DNA of 26,393 nucleotides from JBFLXN01 sp040755715 [NCBI: Candidatus Edwardsbacteria bacterium] (GTDB lineage: Bacteria; Edwardsbacteria; AC1; JBFLXN01). The notes beneath the pieces are model-generated. The model was not told the origin of the DNA and did no database searches. It was given only the letters and a program-made list of their open reading frames with translations. Numbering within the stretch: the first letter of the stretch is position 1; each line of letters starts with the position of its first letter. The stretch spans positions 1-26,393 of the forward strand of contig JBFLXN010000019.1 in NCBI GenBank assembly GCA_040755715.1, given 5' to 3'. Made by a program: the position numbers and the translations under genes. Shown here piece after piece: positions 15,311 through 22,660 of the stretch.

Positions 15311-16231
15311 ATGTTACAATTTATCCGAACGGTAGTAAACTATACCCTGCTCTTTTTGCTCTACGGTTTCTTAGTAGTTTCCTTCTCCTCTGGCGAGGAA
15401 CTACAACTTGACCTCAATCAAGCTTCTTTTGACCAGATTAGTTCTCTGCCTGGTATTACTCCAGAAATAGCTAAACGAATCCTTGAACGCAGAGAATTTA
15501 AAAGCTATTTTAAAAGCATCTATGAGTTGCGGGAAATTAAAGGCATTGATGGTGAAAGATTTGAACGAATTAAACCCCTCATTAGAATTAGCCCATCTTT
15601 AGAAAAACGAGATATCTCTCCTTATGTGGAGCAATTGCAAGCTCTATTAGCCACTGAGGAAAGTCCGACCGAAAGCGCCTTGGATGAATGGGAGGATTTG
15701 TTCATCAATCCCTTAGACCTTAATAGAACTAATGTTGATGATTTGGTACTTCTGAAAAATGTCTCTTTAGTTGATGCGGTCTCTGTAGTAAGATATATCA
15801 AGACAAGAGGTCCAATACACTCGTGGCGGACTCTACAAAGAGATGTAGAAGGACTATCACACTTTGGTTTGACCAATATGCGCCCCTATGTGACTCTCTA
15901 TCCCTCAGACTCACATCGTTTAACTTTTCAAGGCTATTATCGTTTTAAATTCCTCGCAGATAATCGCCTTGACTTTGGTGAAGAGACAGAAAATTTGGCT
16001 TATAAGATTTCTACTCTCCAGGCTTCCCTGAAGGAATTTGATGACCACAGTCCTTCATCAAAAGGCAGTCACTTGCGCCAAGCCGGTTGGACAGAAAGAG
16101 AGATTAGTTATCTAAGAAATCAAATACAAAATGAACTATTAACTTTGCAAGAATATCCAGCTAACGGAACTTCTAGACATAAGTTAAGAATTAATTGGGG
16201 AGAAAAAATTAAGTTAGGACTCTTGAATTAA
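15311..16231 (+). CDS. HhH/beta-barrel gene, 5' fragment
   Basis: This piece of 306 codons holds the signal peptide, both helix-hairpin-helix segments and the first barrel strands (GYYRFKFLADNRLDF). The ATG at 15311 is preferred over the TTG at 15296, which would add five residues before the signal peptide and lies beside the upstream repeat. It ends at the TAA at 16229. A secreted product truncated here would lack nearly the whole barrel. Confidence 0.7.
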   Translation: MLQFIRTVVNYTLLFLLYGFLVVSFSSGEELQLDLNQASFDQISSLPGITPEIAKRILERREFKSYFKSIYELREIKGIDGERFERIKPLIRISPSLEKRDISPYVEQLQALLATEESPTESALDEWEDLFINPLDLNRTNVDDLVLLKNVSLVDAVSVVRYIKTRGPIHSWRTLQRDVEGLSHFGLTNMRPYVTLYPSDSHRLTFQGYYRFKFLADNRLDFGEETENLAYKISTLQASLKEFDDHSPSSKGSHLRQAGWTEREISYLRNQIQNELLTLQEYPANGTSRHKLRINWGEKIKLGLLN

Positions 16232-16261
16232 AGGACTGCTGGCGAAAAGAAAGAATTTTCT

Positions 16262-16945
16262 TTGACCAAAGGCTATCTGGGTTTTTACCATCTTGGACTC
16301 TTAGAAAAGATAATACTGGGGAATTATCGTATTACTTGGGGCCAGGGGCTTCTGGTTGATAACAAAGACCTTGACCCTGATGAAAGCCCTTATAGAGTGG
16401 TGGAGCGCACTTGCGGTCTCTTTGGCGATGCCACAACCTCCCAAGAATTCACTTTTAGAGGAGTTGCCTGGCAAGCAAAGTTTAGCAGATTTCAACCGCA
16501 ATTCTTTTACTCTATTGATAAAAGAGATGCTTTGCTCAATTACAATCAAACTGTCAACTCCTTCATAATCAATAGTCCAAGGCTGAATTGGCAAAAGGAT
16601 AAGTTGAGCGAGAAGACTATTGGCTGGAGTTTAAAGTTTGACCTTTCTGATTTGGCTATTATCCCGTTAGGTAGTTACTTAGCCTTTAATGGCTATGAGA
16701 GCAAATACGACCGAACAATTAACCCTGACTGCAGGACCCTTGATTTACCTGGTGATACTGAAGCACTCAATGACCCTAATTATACCCAGCTCTTTCAAGG
16801 AAAAAGAAGAAAAATTTATGGCCTTGATTTTCGCATGATTATTAAAAATTTTTCTCTGGAAGGAGAATATGCCCAACAATTCGGGGGGGTAAAGCTTATT
16901 GTTTTAAGGCGAGAATTCAACATAACTATCTCTATCTTCTTATAA
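16262..16945 (+). CDS. HhH/beta-barrel gene, middle fragment
   Basis: This is in the same frame as the 5' fragment. The frame is open from the codon after the TAA, and the TTG at 16262 is only the first possible start, with no ribosome-binding site. It encodes barrel strands with GNYRITWGQGLLVDN, a stretch typical of this family. The last 19 or so codons, after 16889, are out-of-frame sequence past the G-run. Confidence 0.55.
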   Translation: MTKGYLGFYHLGLLEKIILGNYRITWGQGLLVDNKDLDPDESPYRVVERTCGLFGDATTSQEFTFRGVAWQAKFSRFQPQFFYSIDKRDALLNYNQTVNSFIINSPRLNWQKDKLSEKTIGWSLKFDLSDLAIIPLGSYLAFNGYESKYDRTINPDCRTLDLPGDTEALNDPNYTQLFQGKRRKIYGLDFRMIIKNFSLEGEYAQQFGGVKLIVLRREFNITISIFL

Positions 16946-16995
16946 TCCATAGATACTATGATGTCAATTATGATAATCCTTACTGCCGCGCCTTT

Positions 16996-17793
16996 ATGGA
17001 GCAAAAGCGTTTTGAAGATACCATCTTAGAAAAAGATTATAGACTGATTGACCCACTCTATGCCAGTTTGCAAAACTATCCTGCTCCAAAGGCAGAACAA
17101 GGCGTTTATCTGGAGACTCGCTATCAAATCTCCCGCAAATTGACAATCACCAAAGCCTATCTGGATACCTGGAAGAACTTAGCCTTTGGACTTCTCAATC
17201 TGCGCCTTCAGGGGGAAATTGAATATCGTCCCGTCTTTCCTTTAAGAATTAGATTAAAAGAAAAATGGCAAATAAAACATCAGCCGAAGGAAGTGGTGGC
17301 GACTGCCTCTAAAACAAAAGAGAGCACGCTTCGCTGTTTTGCCAATCTCTCTCAATGGGACAACTTGAATTTGGAATTGCGCTACGGGCAAGTTATTTTC
17401 ACGGGCATAAGAAAATACGATAACAATATTTTGATGGACGGTGGCTATCTCTCTTGTGATTGGGAGCACCACTTTTCACCCCGACTCTCAGTCAAAGGTG
17501 GGATGGCTACCTGGCGGACTGATGGAATGTCTCAGTGGATTTTTGAGGATACTGGGATTGATTTTCTTAATGGTCAGGGGAGTCGTTATTTCATCACTAT
17601 CTCAGACCGTTTTTCCCCTGGACTGCAATTAAGACTTAAATTCAGAGGCAAATTTTCACGCTATCCCCATTCAGAGATTTACACTCCTGACAAGAAATTT
17701 TATTATGAAAACGAACTCGGAATTCCGGTGAGAGATTTTACTAATTTTGAAGACCTTTATACCTGGAGTTTGCAATTAGATTATCGCTGGTAA
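16996..17793 (+). CDS. HhH/beta-barrel gene, 3' fragment
   Basis: This is in a different frame from the middle fragment. The frame is open back to the G-run at 16883-16889, and the ATG at 16996 is probably an internal methionine. It encodes the terminal barrel strands and ends with LQLDYRW, an aromatic C-terminus like the signals recognised by the outer-membrane assembly machinery. Confidence 0.6.
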   Translation: MEQKRFEDTILEKDYRLIDPLYASLQNYPAPKAEQGVYLETRYQISRKLTITKAYLDTWKNLAFGLLNLRLQGEIEYRPVFPLRIRLKEKWQIKHQPKEVVATASKTKESTLRCFANLSQWDNLNLELRYGQVIFTGIRKYDNNILMDGGYLSCDWEHHFSPRLSVKGGMATWRTDGMSQWIFEDTGIDFLNGQGSRYFITISDRFSPGLQLRLKFRGKFSRYPHSEIYTPDKKFYYENELGIPVRDFTNFEDLYTWSLQLDYRW

Positions 17794-17800
17794 TGGAATC

Positions 17801-17890
17801 CAAAAGTTTACTTTTGTGGCTAATATCTTGCTGCAGAAAATCCGCATGGCAAAAAATGGTTATAATATAGGGAAGTCCGAATCAAAGGTG
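17801..17890 (+). promoter_or_regulatory. mnmE upstream region: hairpin, -10-like box and Shine-Dalgarno site
   Basis: CAAAAGT-tt-ACTTTTG (17801-17816) is a small perfect hairpin. The sequence GTGGCTAATATCTTG that follows matches a dispersed repeat end also at 170-184 and near 19400. TGGTTATAAT (17857-17866) looks like an extended -10 box, but no -35 hexamer lies at proper spacing. AAAGGTG (17884-17890) sits six bases before ATG 17897 and decides that start. Confidence 0.4.
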
Positions 17891-17896
17891 CTGCTA

Positions 17897-19339
17897 ATGC
17901 TTGAGTATTTAGACGATACCATTGTTGCAATTTCCACGCCTCTCGGCGAAAGCGCCTTAGCTATCATCCGACTTTCAGGCAAAGAAGCTATCACCATTAC
18001 AGAAAAGGTTTTTCACCCCGTTAGAAATTTACCACGATGCCACGCATCGCAGAGAATTTCTAACGGGGTTCGCCCTTCAAAGCCACTTTTAGAATGGCCT
18101 TCCCATACTGTTCACTACGGAAAGATCATTGACCCGGAGACCAAAGAAGAACTTGACGAGGTCTTGGTCTCAGTCTTCCGCCAACCTCACACCTATACAA
18201 AAGAAGATATGGTAGAAATCACCACCCACGGTGGTTTTGTCACGCCACGGCGCATCTTAGAAGTTTTGTTACATCAAGGAGCTCGCCTCGCTTCACCAGG
18301 AGAATTCACCAAGAGAGCCTTTCTCAATGGAAGAATTGACCTGACTCAAGCAGAAGCAGTCTGTGATTTAATCAAAGCGAAAACCGAACGCAGTCAAAAG
18401 ATTTCACTGCAACAACTTGAAGGAAAATTTTCTCAAAAGATTCAAAGCATCAAAGATAAGTTGTTAGACTTACTGGTGGAGTTGGAAGCAGTGATTGATT
18501 TTCCCGAAGAAGAAATCCAACCACTAAAGAATCTAAGGACAGAGATTCTAAAAATTGATGATGAAATTTCCTCACTGATTAAAAGTAGTCAAAAAGGCCT
18601 CATTCTAAGAGATGGAATGAGGGGAGCAATTATCGGGCGACCCAATGTAGGCAAATCAAGTCTCTTCAATCTACTCGTAGAAAGAGAAAGAGCCATTGTC
18701 ACTCCCATTCCCGGCACGACCAGAGATGTCATTGAGGAGTGGATTGATGTTGACGGAATTCCTCTACTACTTGCTGATACCGCTGGGCTTCCCAGTGAAA
18801 CAAAGGATTTAGTAGAAAAAGAAGGAATTAAAAGAGCACAACAAACCATCAGCCAGGCGAATCTTTTGCTTTTAGTGCTTGATGGTTCGGAAGAACTCAA
18901 GGAAGAAGACAAAAAACTGCTTGAGACACATTTTCATTCTGCTTTAGAGACGAAAACTCTCCTTATAGTTAATAAGATTGACTTACCACAGAAATTAAAA
19001 AAGGAAAATCTTAAAGAACATACCGATTCAGTAGTAGAAATTTCGGCCTTGCAAGGTAGAGGAATTAAGGAGTTGAATCAGTTAATCCTAAAGATAGTAG
19101 AGGAGAATGGTTTCTCTGAGGAATCAGTGGTGGTAACCAATCTGCGTCATCGGGATATTTTAGAGCGAACCCTTCTGGCACTCAAGCAAGCTCAAATAGC
19201 GGTAGATGAGAAGATGTCTGATGAATTTGTGACTCTAGATCTGAGAGAGGCGCTAAATTGTCTGGGTGAAATAACTGGTGAGACAAGCACTGAGGAGATT
19301 TTAGAAAGAATTTTTTCTCAATTTTGCATCGGGAAATAA
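17897..19339 (+). CDS. mnmE: tRNA uridine-5-carboxymethylaminomethyl(34) GTPase MnmE
   Basis: A 480-residue GTPase that works with MnmG to modify the wobble uridine 34 of certain tRNAs. The N-terminal TrmE/folate-binding domain (DDTIVAISTPLGESALAIIRLSG) is followed by helical segments and the inserted G domain with G1 GRPNVGKSS, G3 DTAG and G4 NKID. The C-terminal QFCIGK supplies the invariant cysteine. The frame reaches back to a GTG at 17816, but ATG 17897 is chosen because of its Shine-Dalgarno site and because MLEYLDDTIVAI matches the family start. Residues 40-58 are encoded by a 55-bp palindromic insertion in the N-terminal domain. The protein is slightly longer than the usual 450-460 residues, which the insertion explains. 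Confidence 0.95.
   Translation: MLEYLDDTIVAISTPLGESALAIIRLSGKEAITITEKVFHPVRNLPRCHASQRISNGVRPSKPLLEWPSHTVHYGKIIDPETKEELDEVLVSVFRQPHTYTKEDMVEITTHGGFVTPRRILEVLLHQGARLASPGEFTKRAFLNGRIDLTQAEAVCDLIKAKTERSQKISLQQLEGKFSQKIQSIKDKLLDLLVELEAVIDFPEEEIQPLKNLRTEILKIDDEISSLIKSSQKGLILRDGMRGAIIGRPNVGKSSLFNLLVERERAIVTPIPGTTRDVIEEWIDVDGIPLLLADTAGLPSETKDLVEKEGIKRAQQTISQANLLLLVLDGSEELKEEDKKLLETHFHSALETKTLLIVNKIDLPQKLKKENLKEHTDSVVEISALQGRGIKELNQLILKIVEENGFSEESVVVTNLRHRDILERTLLALKQAQIAVDEKMSDEFVTLDLREALNCLGEITGETSTEEILERIFSQFCIGK
18015..18069. repeat. In-frame palindromic insertion in mnmE
   Basis: ACCCCGTTAGAAATT (18015-18029) and AATTTCTAACGGGGT (18055-18069) are perfect 15-bp inverted repeats. The 25-nt loop holds a second perfect hairpin, CGATGC-cac-GCATCG. 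The segment encodes HPVRNLPRCHASQRISNGV between the first strands of the N-terminal domain and LLEWPSHTVHYGKI. Removing about 19 codons would leave a normal MnmE. Confidence 0.8.
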
Positions 19340-19349
19340 TTTTAATAAA

Positions 19350-19404
19350 GCCACAGAATTACACCCCGATTTTATTGGGGTGTAATTCTATGTTAATCTG
19401 TGGC
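19350..19404. terminator. Strong hairpin between convergent genes
   Basis: AGAATTACACCCC (19355-19367) and GGGGTGTAATTCT (19377-19389) form a perfect 13-bp stem with a 9-nt loop, and GCCACAG (19350-19356) pairs with CTGTGGC (19398-19404) outside it. It lies 10 bp after the mnmE stop and 10 bp after the end of the minus-strand Cache gene, so it could terminate both. Its edges are the same GTGGCTAATAT words seen elsewhere, so it is also a member of the dispersed palindrome set. Confidence 0.6.
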
Positions 19405-19414
19405 TAATATTTTG

Positions 19415-20530
19415 TTAAACTGTAGAAATCTGGGATTTTTTATCAGGAGTGGATTGGATTTTTGCCTTTTGTTCCTCAATACGCCGTTGTAGTTCTATTT
19501 CCTCCTTTCTTCTCGCTTCAATTCGGCAGTCAAGGTCAAGCAGGGCTCTTTTAGCGGCGTCAATTCCCTGACGCAAAGCCGCCACATCTTCTTTGGGAGC
19601 AGTTTCTTCAGAAGTTGGTGCGCCAAGTTTCTGTTCCATGGTAGCTACTACCAGACGCCGCATACCTTCTAACTTCTTGGAGAGCTCTATTTCCTCTCTT
19701 TTCATATTATTCACTCGTTCAGCCACCTCAGACAAATCCTTTTTATTCCTCTTAATTTCTTCGTGTTGCAAAGCAATATTGCTATTGTATTGGCGGAATT
19801 CTTTGATGGCTTCATTTTTCATTCTTTCAAGATCCAAAAGCTCTCTTTGAGCAGCCGTGATTTTTCCCTGCGTCTCAGTGTCTAACGTTTGAAAGGTCCA
19901 TTTCTTTGCTTTTTTCCCTACCAGAATTACTCCACCAAAAGAACCAATTATTCCCAAAAGCAGAACTCCAGCATAGAAATAGTATCTCTCTTTAGGTGGA
20001 AGCATTGGCTTTGTTGAGGTGATAGATTTGTCTATTGGTAAACCGAGATGAACATAGCCAATGTATTTGTTACGAAGCATAATAGGAGCAGAGATGTCGT
20101 AAATTTTCCCCTTTTCCGGAGTCTCAATCTCTAAAATATTGGTCTGGATAACTTTACCTTTTGGAAGTTGATAGACGGCCCCGACTTTTGCCTGGTCAAA
20201 ATGGCCCCAAATCTTATTGCTATCGTCTATAATCACAAAATAGTGTAACTCTGGCAGATCCTCTTTAGTGTCAGAAACAAATTTGCCTAAAGCAAGAATC
20301 CTTTCCTCTTCATCAGAGCGAATTAGACCATCTTGAGCTCGCCGAGCCAAAACCTTTGTCAAGGCTTGACTCTGCCTAAGAGCAACTTCGTTTCTCTGGC
20401 TTGAGGTTTTGCCCTCTGGTGGGGTAAGAGAATACTCCAAAACCAAGAGACTTCCTACTAAAAGCAAAAACCAGAGACTCAAGAGAATAGCGCTACCCAC
20501 CAGGGGTGGTGATTTTTTCTTTTCAGACAT
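19415..20530 (-). CDS. Membrane-anchored Cache-like sensor with coiled-coil tail
   Basis: A 371-residue protein. TM1 lies at about residues 11-33, an extracytoplasmic domain at about 40-180, TM2 at about 184-205, and a long charged coiled coil at about 215-350. The outer domain has the pattern FVIIDDSNKIWGHFD, then YDISAPIMLRNKYIGYVHLGL, typical of single Cache-type ligand sensors. There is no kinase, GGDEF, methyl-accepting or HAMP domain that I can recognise, so output would have to be through the coiled coil. The topology resembles a receptor cut off after its second membrane helix. The 80-bp gap to tatC contains its own promoter. Confidence 0.75.
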   Translation of the reverse strand: MSEKKKSPPLVGSAILLSLWFLLLVGSLLVLEYSLTPPEGKTSSQRNEVALRQSQALTKVLARRAQDGLIRSDEEERILALGKFVSDTKEDLPELHYFVIIDDSNKIWGHFDQAKVGAVYQLPKGKVIQTNILEIETPEKGKIYDISAPIMLRNKYIGYVHLGLPIDKSITSTKPMLPPKERYYFYAGVLLLGIIGSFGGVILVGKKAKKWTFQTLDTETQGKITAAQRELLDLERMKNEAIKEFRQYNSNIALQHEEIKRNKKDLSEVAERVNNMKREEIELSKKLEGMRRLVVATMEQKLGAPTSEETAPKEDVAALRQGIDAAKRALLDLDCRIEARRKEEIELQRRIEEQKAKIQSTPDKKSQISTV

Positions 20531-20537
20531 TTATTTA

Positions 20538-20566
20538 AATATAGCAAAAATGAAGAAATAAAGCAA
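20538..20566 (-). promoter_or_regulatory. Promoter of the Cache gene, possibly leaderless
   Basis: On the minus strand TTGCTT (20566-20561), a 17-bp spacer and TATATT (20543-20538) precede the ATG at 20530 by only seven bases. A start site at the usual distance would fall on or beside the A of the ATG. No Shine-Dalgarno sequence is present in the short leader. Confidence 0.5.
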
Positions 20567-20610
20567 GAAAAAAATCCAGCACCTCTTTACCAATGCAAAA
20601 GTCATCGTTG

Positions 20611-21336
20611 TCATCGTCTTTTTTCATCGCCGTAATTGTACTTTCTCCCCAAATAGGAAAGCCAGAGGCCGGCTTCGTAAAGAAGAATTAGAGGAACAAC
20701 CATCAGAACTTGTGAGAGAAGATCAGTTGTTGGCCCGAGCGCTGCCATAATAAAGGCTAAAACAATCGCTACCTTCCGTTGTTGGCGGAGGAATAGGGGA
20801 GTAATCACTCCTAATTTCACCAAGAAAAAGATAATCAGCGGAAGTTGAAAAGAGAGGCCAAAGGCTAAAAGAAACCAGAGGACGAAAGAGAGATATCGGC
20901 TGACACCTAAAAGTGGCTCCAATTGTCCCCCCCCGAAAGATAAAAGAACCCGAAGCCCTACCGGGAAAACCAAAAAATAACCAAAGGCAATACCAGCCAG
21001 AAAGAGTAAGAGCGAAAAAACGACTAAAGGTAGAATTAAATGCCGCTCTTTTTGTCTTAAAGCGGGGAAAATAAATCTAATCGCCTGATAAAGAAGGAAG
21101 GGAGTAGACAGAGCGAACCCTACTATTATAGAGATTTTTAACCTGACCGTGAAGGCCTCCAGGACGCTGAAAAAATAGAGTTTGCCAACCGGTTTTAAGA
21201 GAAAAGAAATAATTTGGGGTGAAAAAAACCAGCCAGCGAGAGAAAATACTGTAATAAAGAGTAAAGAAAAAAGGAGGCGCCTTCTCAACTCCTCCAGGTG
21301 GTCAAAAAATGGCATCTCTTTTTCTTCAGAAGACAT
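20611..21336 (-). CDS. tatC: Twin-arginine translocase subunit TatC
   Basis: A 241-residue, six-membrane-segment protein. It opens MSSEEKEMPFFDHLEELRRR, carrying the conserved FxxHLxELRxR motif, and has the FxxF/ALSTPFLLYQ...FIFPAL segment and the C-terminal helices typical of TatC. It is the signal-peptide receptor of the Tat pathway in the inner membrane, which exports folded, often cofactor-bearing proteins. The frame begins at 21375, but the first 13 residues are encoded by the upstream repeat region, so ATG 21336 is chosen (GAGGG lies about nine bases before it). ATG 21315 is possible. No tatA/tatB is nearby. The last codons (NYGDEK) use a string, AATTACGGCGATG, close to the GATTACGGCGATT repeat at 25191-25307. 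Confidence 0.95.
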   Translation of the reverse strand: MSSEEKEMPFFDHLEELRRRLLFSLLFITVFSLAGWFFSPQIISFLLKPVGKLYFFSVLEAFTVRLKISIIVGFALSTPFLLYQAIRFIFPALRQKERHLILPLVVFSLLLFLAGIAFGYFLVFPVGLRVLLSFGGGQLEPLLGVSRYLSFVLWFLLAFGLSFQLPLIIFFLVKLGVITPLFLRQQRKVAIVLAFIMAALGPTTDLLSQVLMVVPLILLYEAGLWLSYLGRKYNYGDEKRR

Positions 21337-21379
21337 AGTTCCAACCCTCACTCCGTTCGGGAATGCAAAATGCAAATAT

Positions 21380-21424
21380 CAAAAATCAAAATTACAAATT
21401 AAAATCCAAAAATTTTGATTTTTG
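21380..21424. repeat. AT-rich palindrome upstream of tatC
   Basis: CAAAAATCAAAATT (21380-21393) and AATTTTGATTTTTG (21411-21424) are perfect 14-bp inverted repeats around a 17-nt loop. Related arms occur at 24242-24252 / 24299-24309 and one-sided at 4297-4320. The rest of the gap 21337-21548 holds a CCCTCACTCCGTTCGGG string and, near 21510-21540, the words TTCCGTGATTTCC and TTCCGTGTTTCCGTGG, another repeat type. No gene is seen in it. Confidence 0.65.
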
Positions 21425-21548
21425 AATTTCCTCTGAGCGGCTAGATGGCCATGGATTCGCCCCGAACCCAATTTCAATAACCACCACAAAAATAAATTAA
21501 CTTTTATTCCGTGATTTCCTAAATTCCGTGTTTCCGTGGTAAGTATTT

Positions 21549-22607
21549 TCAAATGATTGTCGTCCCAGCGTGTCCCAGGGCCCCCAACATAGTCACCGCT
21601 TTTTTGGGACAGATTTCAAAACAAAGCCCACAACCAATGCAAACTTCCCTGACCACTTTATGTACTTGGTCAATCTCTCCGATAATAGCATTCATTAAGC
21701 AAGTTTCCTTACATTTTCCACAACCATCACACTGTAAACCAATAAAAGCAGTGGGGCGCTTAGTAACTCTATCAATGAAGCATCCTCTAGGACATTTGTG
21801 AACACAGATACCACAACTGCGACACTTGATATAATCAATCTCTGGTAAACCATCAATCATTGTAATCGCCTGAAATGGACAGATTTCCGCACAAATCCCA
21901 CAGCCATTGCACTCAACCGTGCAGGGGCTATCTTTTTCTCCTCTTTGACCACTACCAAGGTAAACAACAAAATAAGTTGGTCTGGTAGGAAAATGTGGAG
22001 TTTTCTCCTGCCCCGCCACAAAGTGGTCCCTCAGATATCCCGATTTTATCGGGACGGGCGAGTCCCTTTTCGGGAAAGGTGGGGGTCTTGCCGAACGCAA
22101 CGAGTGACAAGCAAAATAGACTTGCTGACTTTTAGGAAGAATTTCAATCATTCCCTTGGGGCAAATCTTTGCACAAATTCCACAGCCATCACAAAGTAAA
22201 GGGTCAATCTGGGCTAAATTTTTTTGATTTATCTGAATGGCTCCTTTAGGACAGACTCTGACACAACTCCCTAAACCCAAACATCCATAGCGGCAATTTT
22301 TATTTCCCCCAAAAAGCAAGACAGCCGCTTCACAATCAGAAAGACCATCATAGACAAAATATTCACCACATTCATTTTGACCACCTTGACAGATGAGAAC
22401 TGCTACCGATGATTTAACCGGAGGATTTACTTCTGATAATATTTCTTTCAATTTCCAGAGTAACTTTTGTCCCCCTAAAACACAGAGGTCCAGTCTTGAG
22501 GCATCGGCTAATTCCTCGGCATAGCCCTCACAGCCTCCAGGAAGTTCACAGAGTCCACAATTTACTCCTGGCAGAAGTGAAAGAATCTGATTTTTAATAT
22601 CTTCCAT
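21549..22607 (-). CDS. RnfB-like polyferredoxin
   Basis: A 352-residue soluble iron-sulfur protein (numbering from ATG 22607). It opens with an RnfB-type Fe-S motif (LLPGVNCGLCELPGGCEGYAEE). The RnfB-specific motif NCRYGCLGLGSCVRVCP and five more C-x2-C-x2-C-x3-C clusters follow, giving about six 4Fe-4S sites. RnfB is the electron-entry subunit of Rnf complexes, but this copy lacks an N-terminal membrane helix and no other rnf gene is present, so it may serve a soluble electron-transfer enzyme. About 52 residues (170-221) between ACHS and GEKDSPCTVEC are encoded by an inserted palindromic segment. The frame reaches back to a TTG at 22646; the ATG at 22607 matches the family start better. Confidence 0.8.
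   Translation of the reverse strand: MEDIKNQILSLLPGVNCGLCELPGGCEGYAEELADASRLDLCVLGGQKLLWKLKEILSEVNPPVKSSVAVLICQGGQNECGEYFVYDGLSDCEAAVLLFGGNKNCRYGCLGLGSCVRVCPKGAIQINQKNLAQIDPLLCDGCGICAKICPKGMIEILPKSQQVYFACHSLRSARPPPFPKRDSPVPIKSGYLRDHFVAGQEKTPHFPTRPTYFVVYLGSGQRGEKDSPCTVECNGCGICAEICPFQAITMIDGLPEIDYIKCRSCGICVHKCPRGCFIDRVTKRPTAFIGLQCDGCGKCKETCLMNAIIGEIDQVHKVVREVCIGCGLCFEICPKKAVTMLGALGHAGTTII
21945..22100. repeat. In-frame palindromic insertion in the polyferredoxin gene
   Basis: The segment contains TCCCGAT-ttt-ATCGGGA (22038-22054), a neighbouring imperfect CCTTTTCGGGAAAGG pair (about 22065-22079) and a GCCGAACGCAACGAGTGAC string like those flanking mobile repeats. It encodes a Pro/Arg-rich peptide with no cysteines in a protein otherwise built of tightly spaced cysteine clusters. 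The ends are inferred from where RnfB-type proteins normally run directly from the ACxS strand to the next cluster. Confidence 0.6.
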
Positions 22608-22660
22608 AGGCGGGGAAAATGTAAAAATCTCCGAATATTCGCACAACAGACAGGTTGGAA

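Larger units (their letters stand above)
15311..17793 (+). pseudogene. Helix-hairpin-helix / outer-membrane beta-barrel gene, interrupted twice
   Basis: Read through, this is one gene of about 825 codons. It has a signal peptide (MLQFIRTVVNYTLLFLLYGF onward), two helix-hairpin-helix segments (LDLNQASFDQISSLPGI and LDLNRTNVDDLVLLKNV), then a long series of alternating strands typical of an outer-membrane barrel, ending LQLDYRW. Two lesions break it: an in-frame TAA at 16229-16231 between GLLN and RTAGEKKEF, and a frame change at a run of seven Gs (16883-16889). One extra G would restore FGGGKAYCFKARIQ and the downstream frame. Homology-like continuity across both points shows the pieces belong together. 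Real decay or assembly/sequencing error are both possible, the G-run especially. ComEA-like HhH segments suggest DNA binding, but the role of this family is not established. Confidence 0.75.

Noticed and set aside
19350-19404. An attachment site or mobile-element end at the convergent junction
   Set aside because: There is no integrase or target duplication; a terminator-type hairpin with repeat edges explains it.
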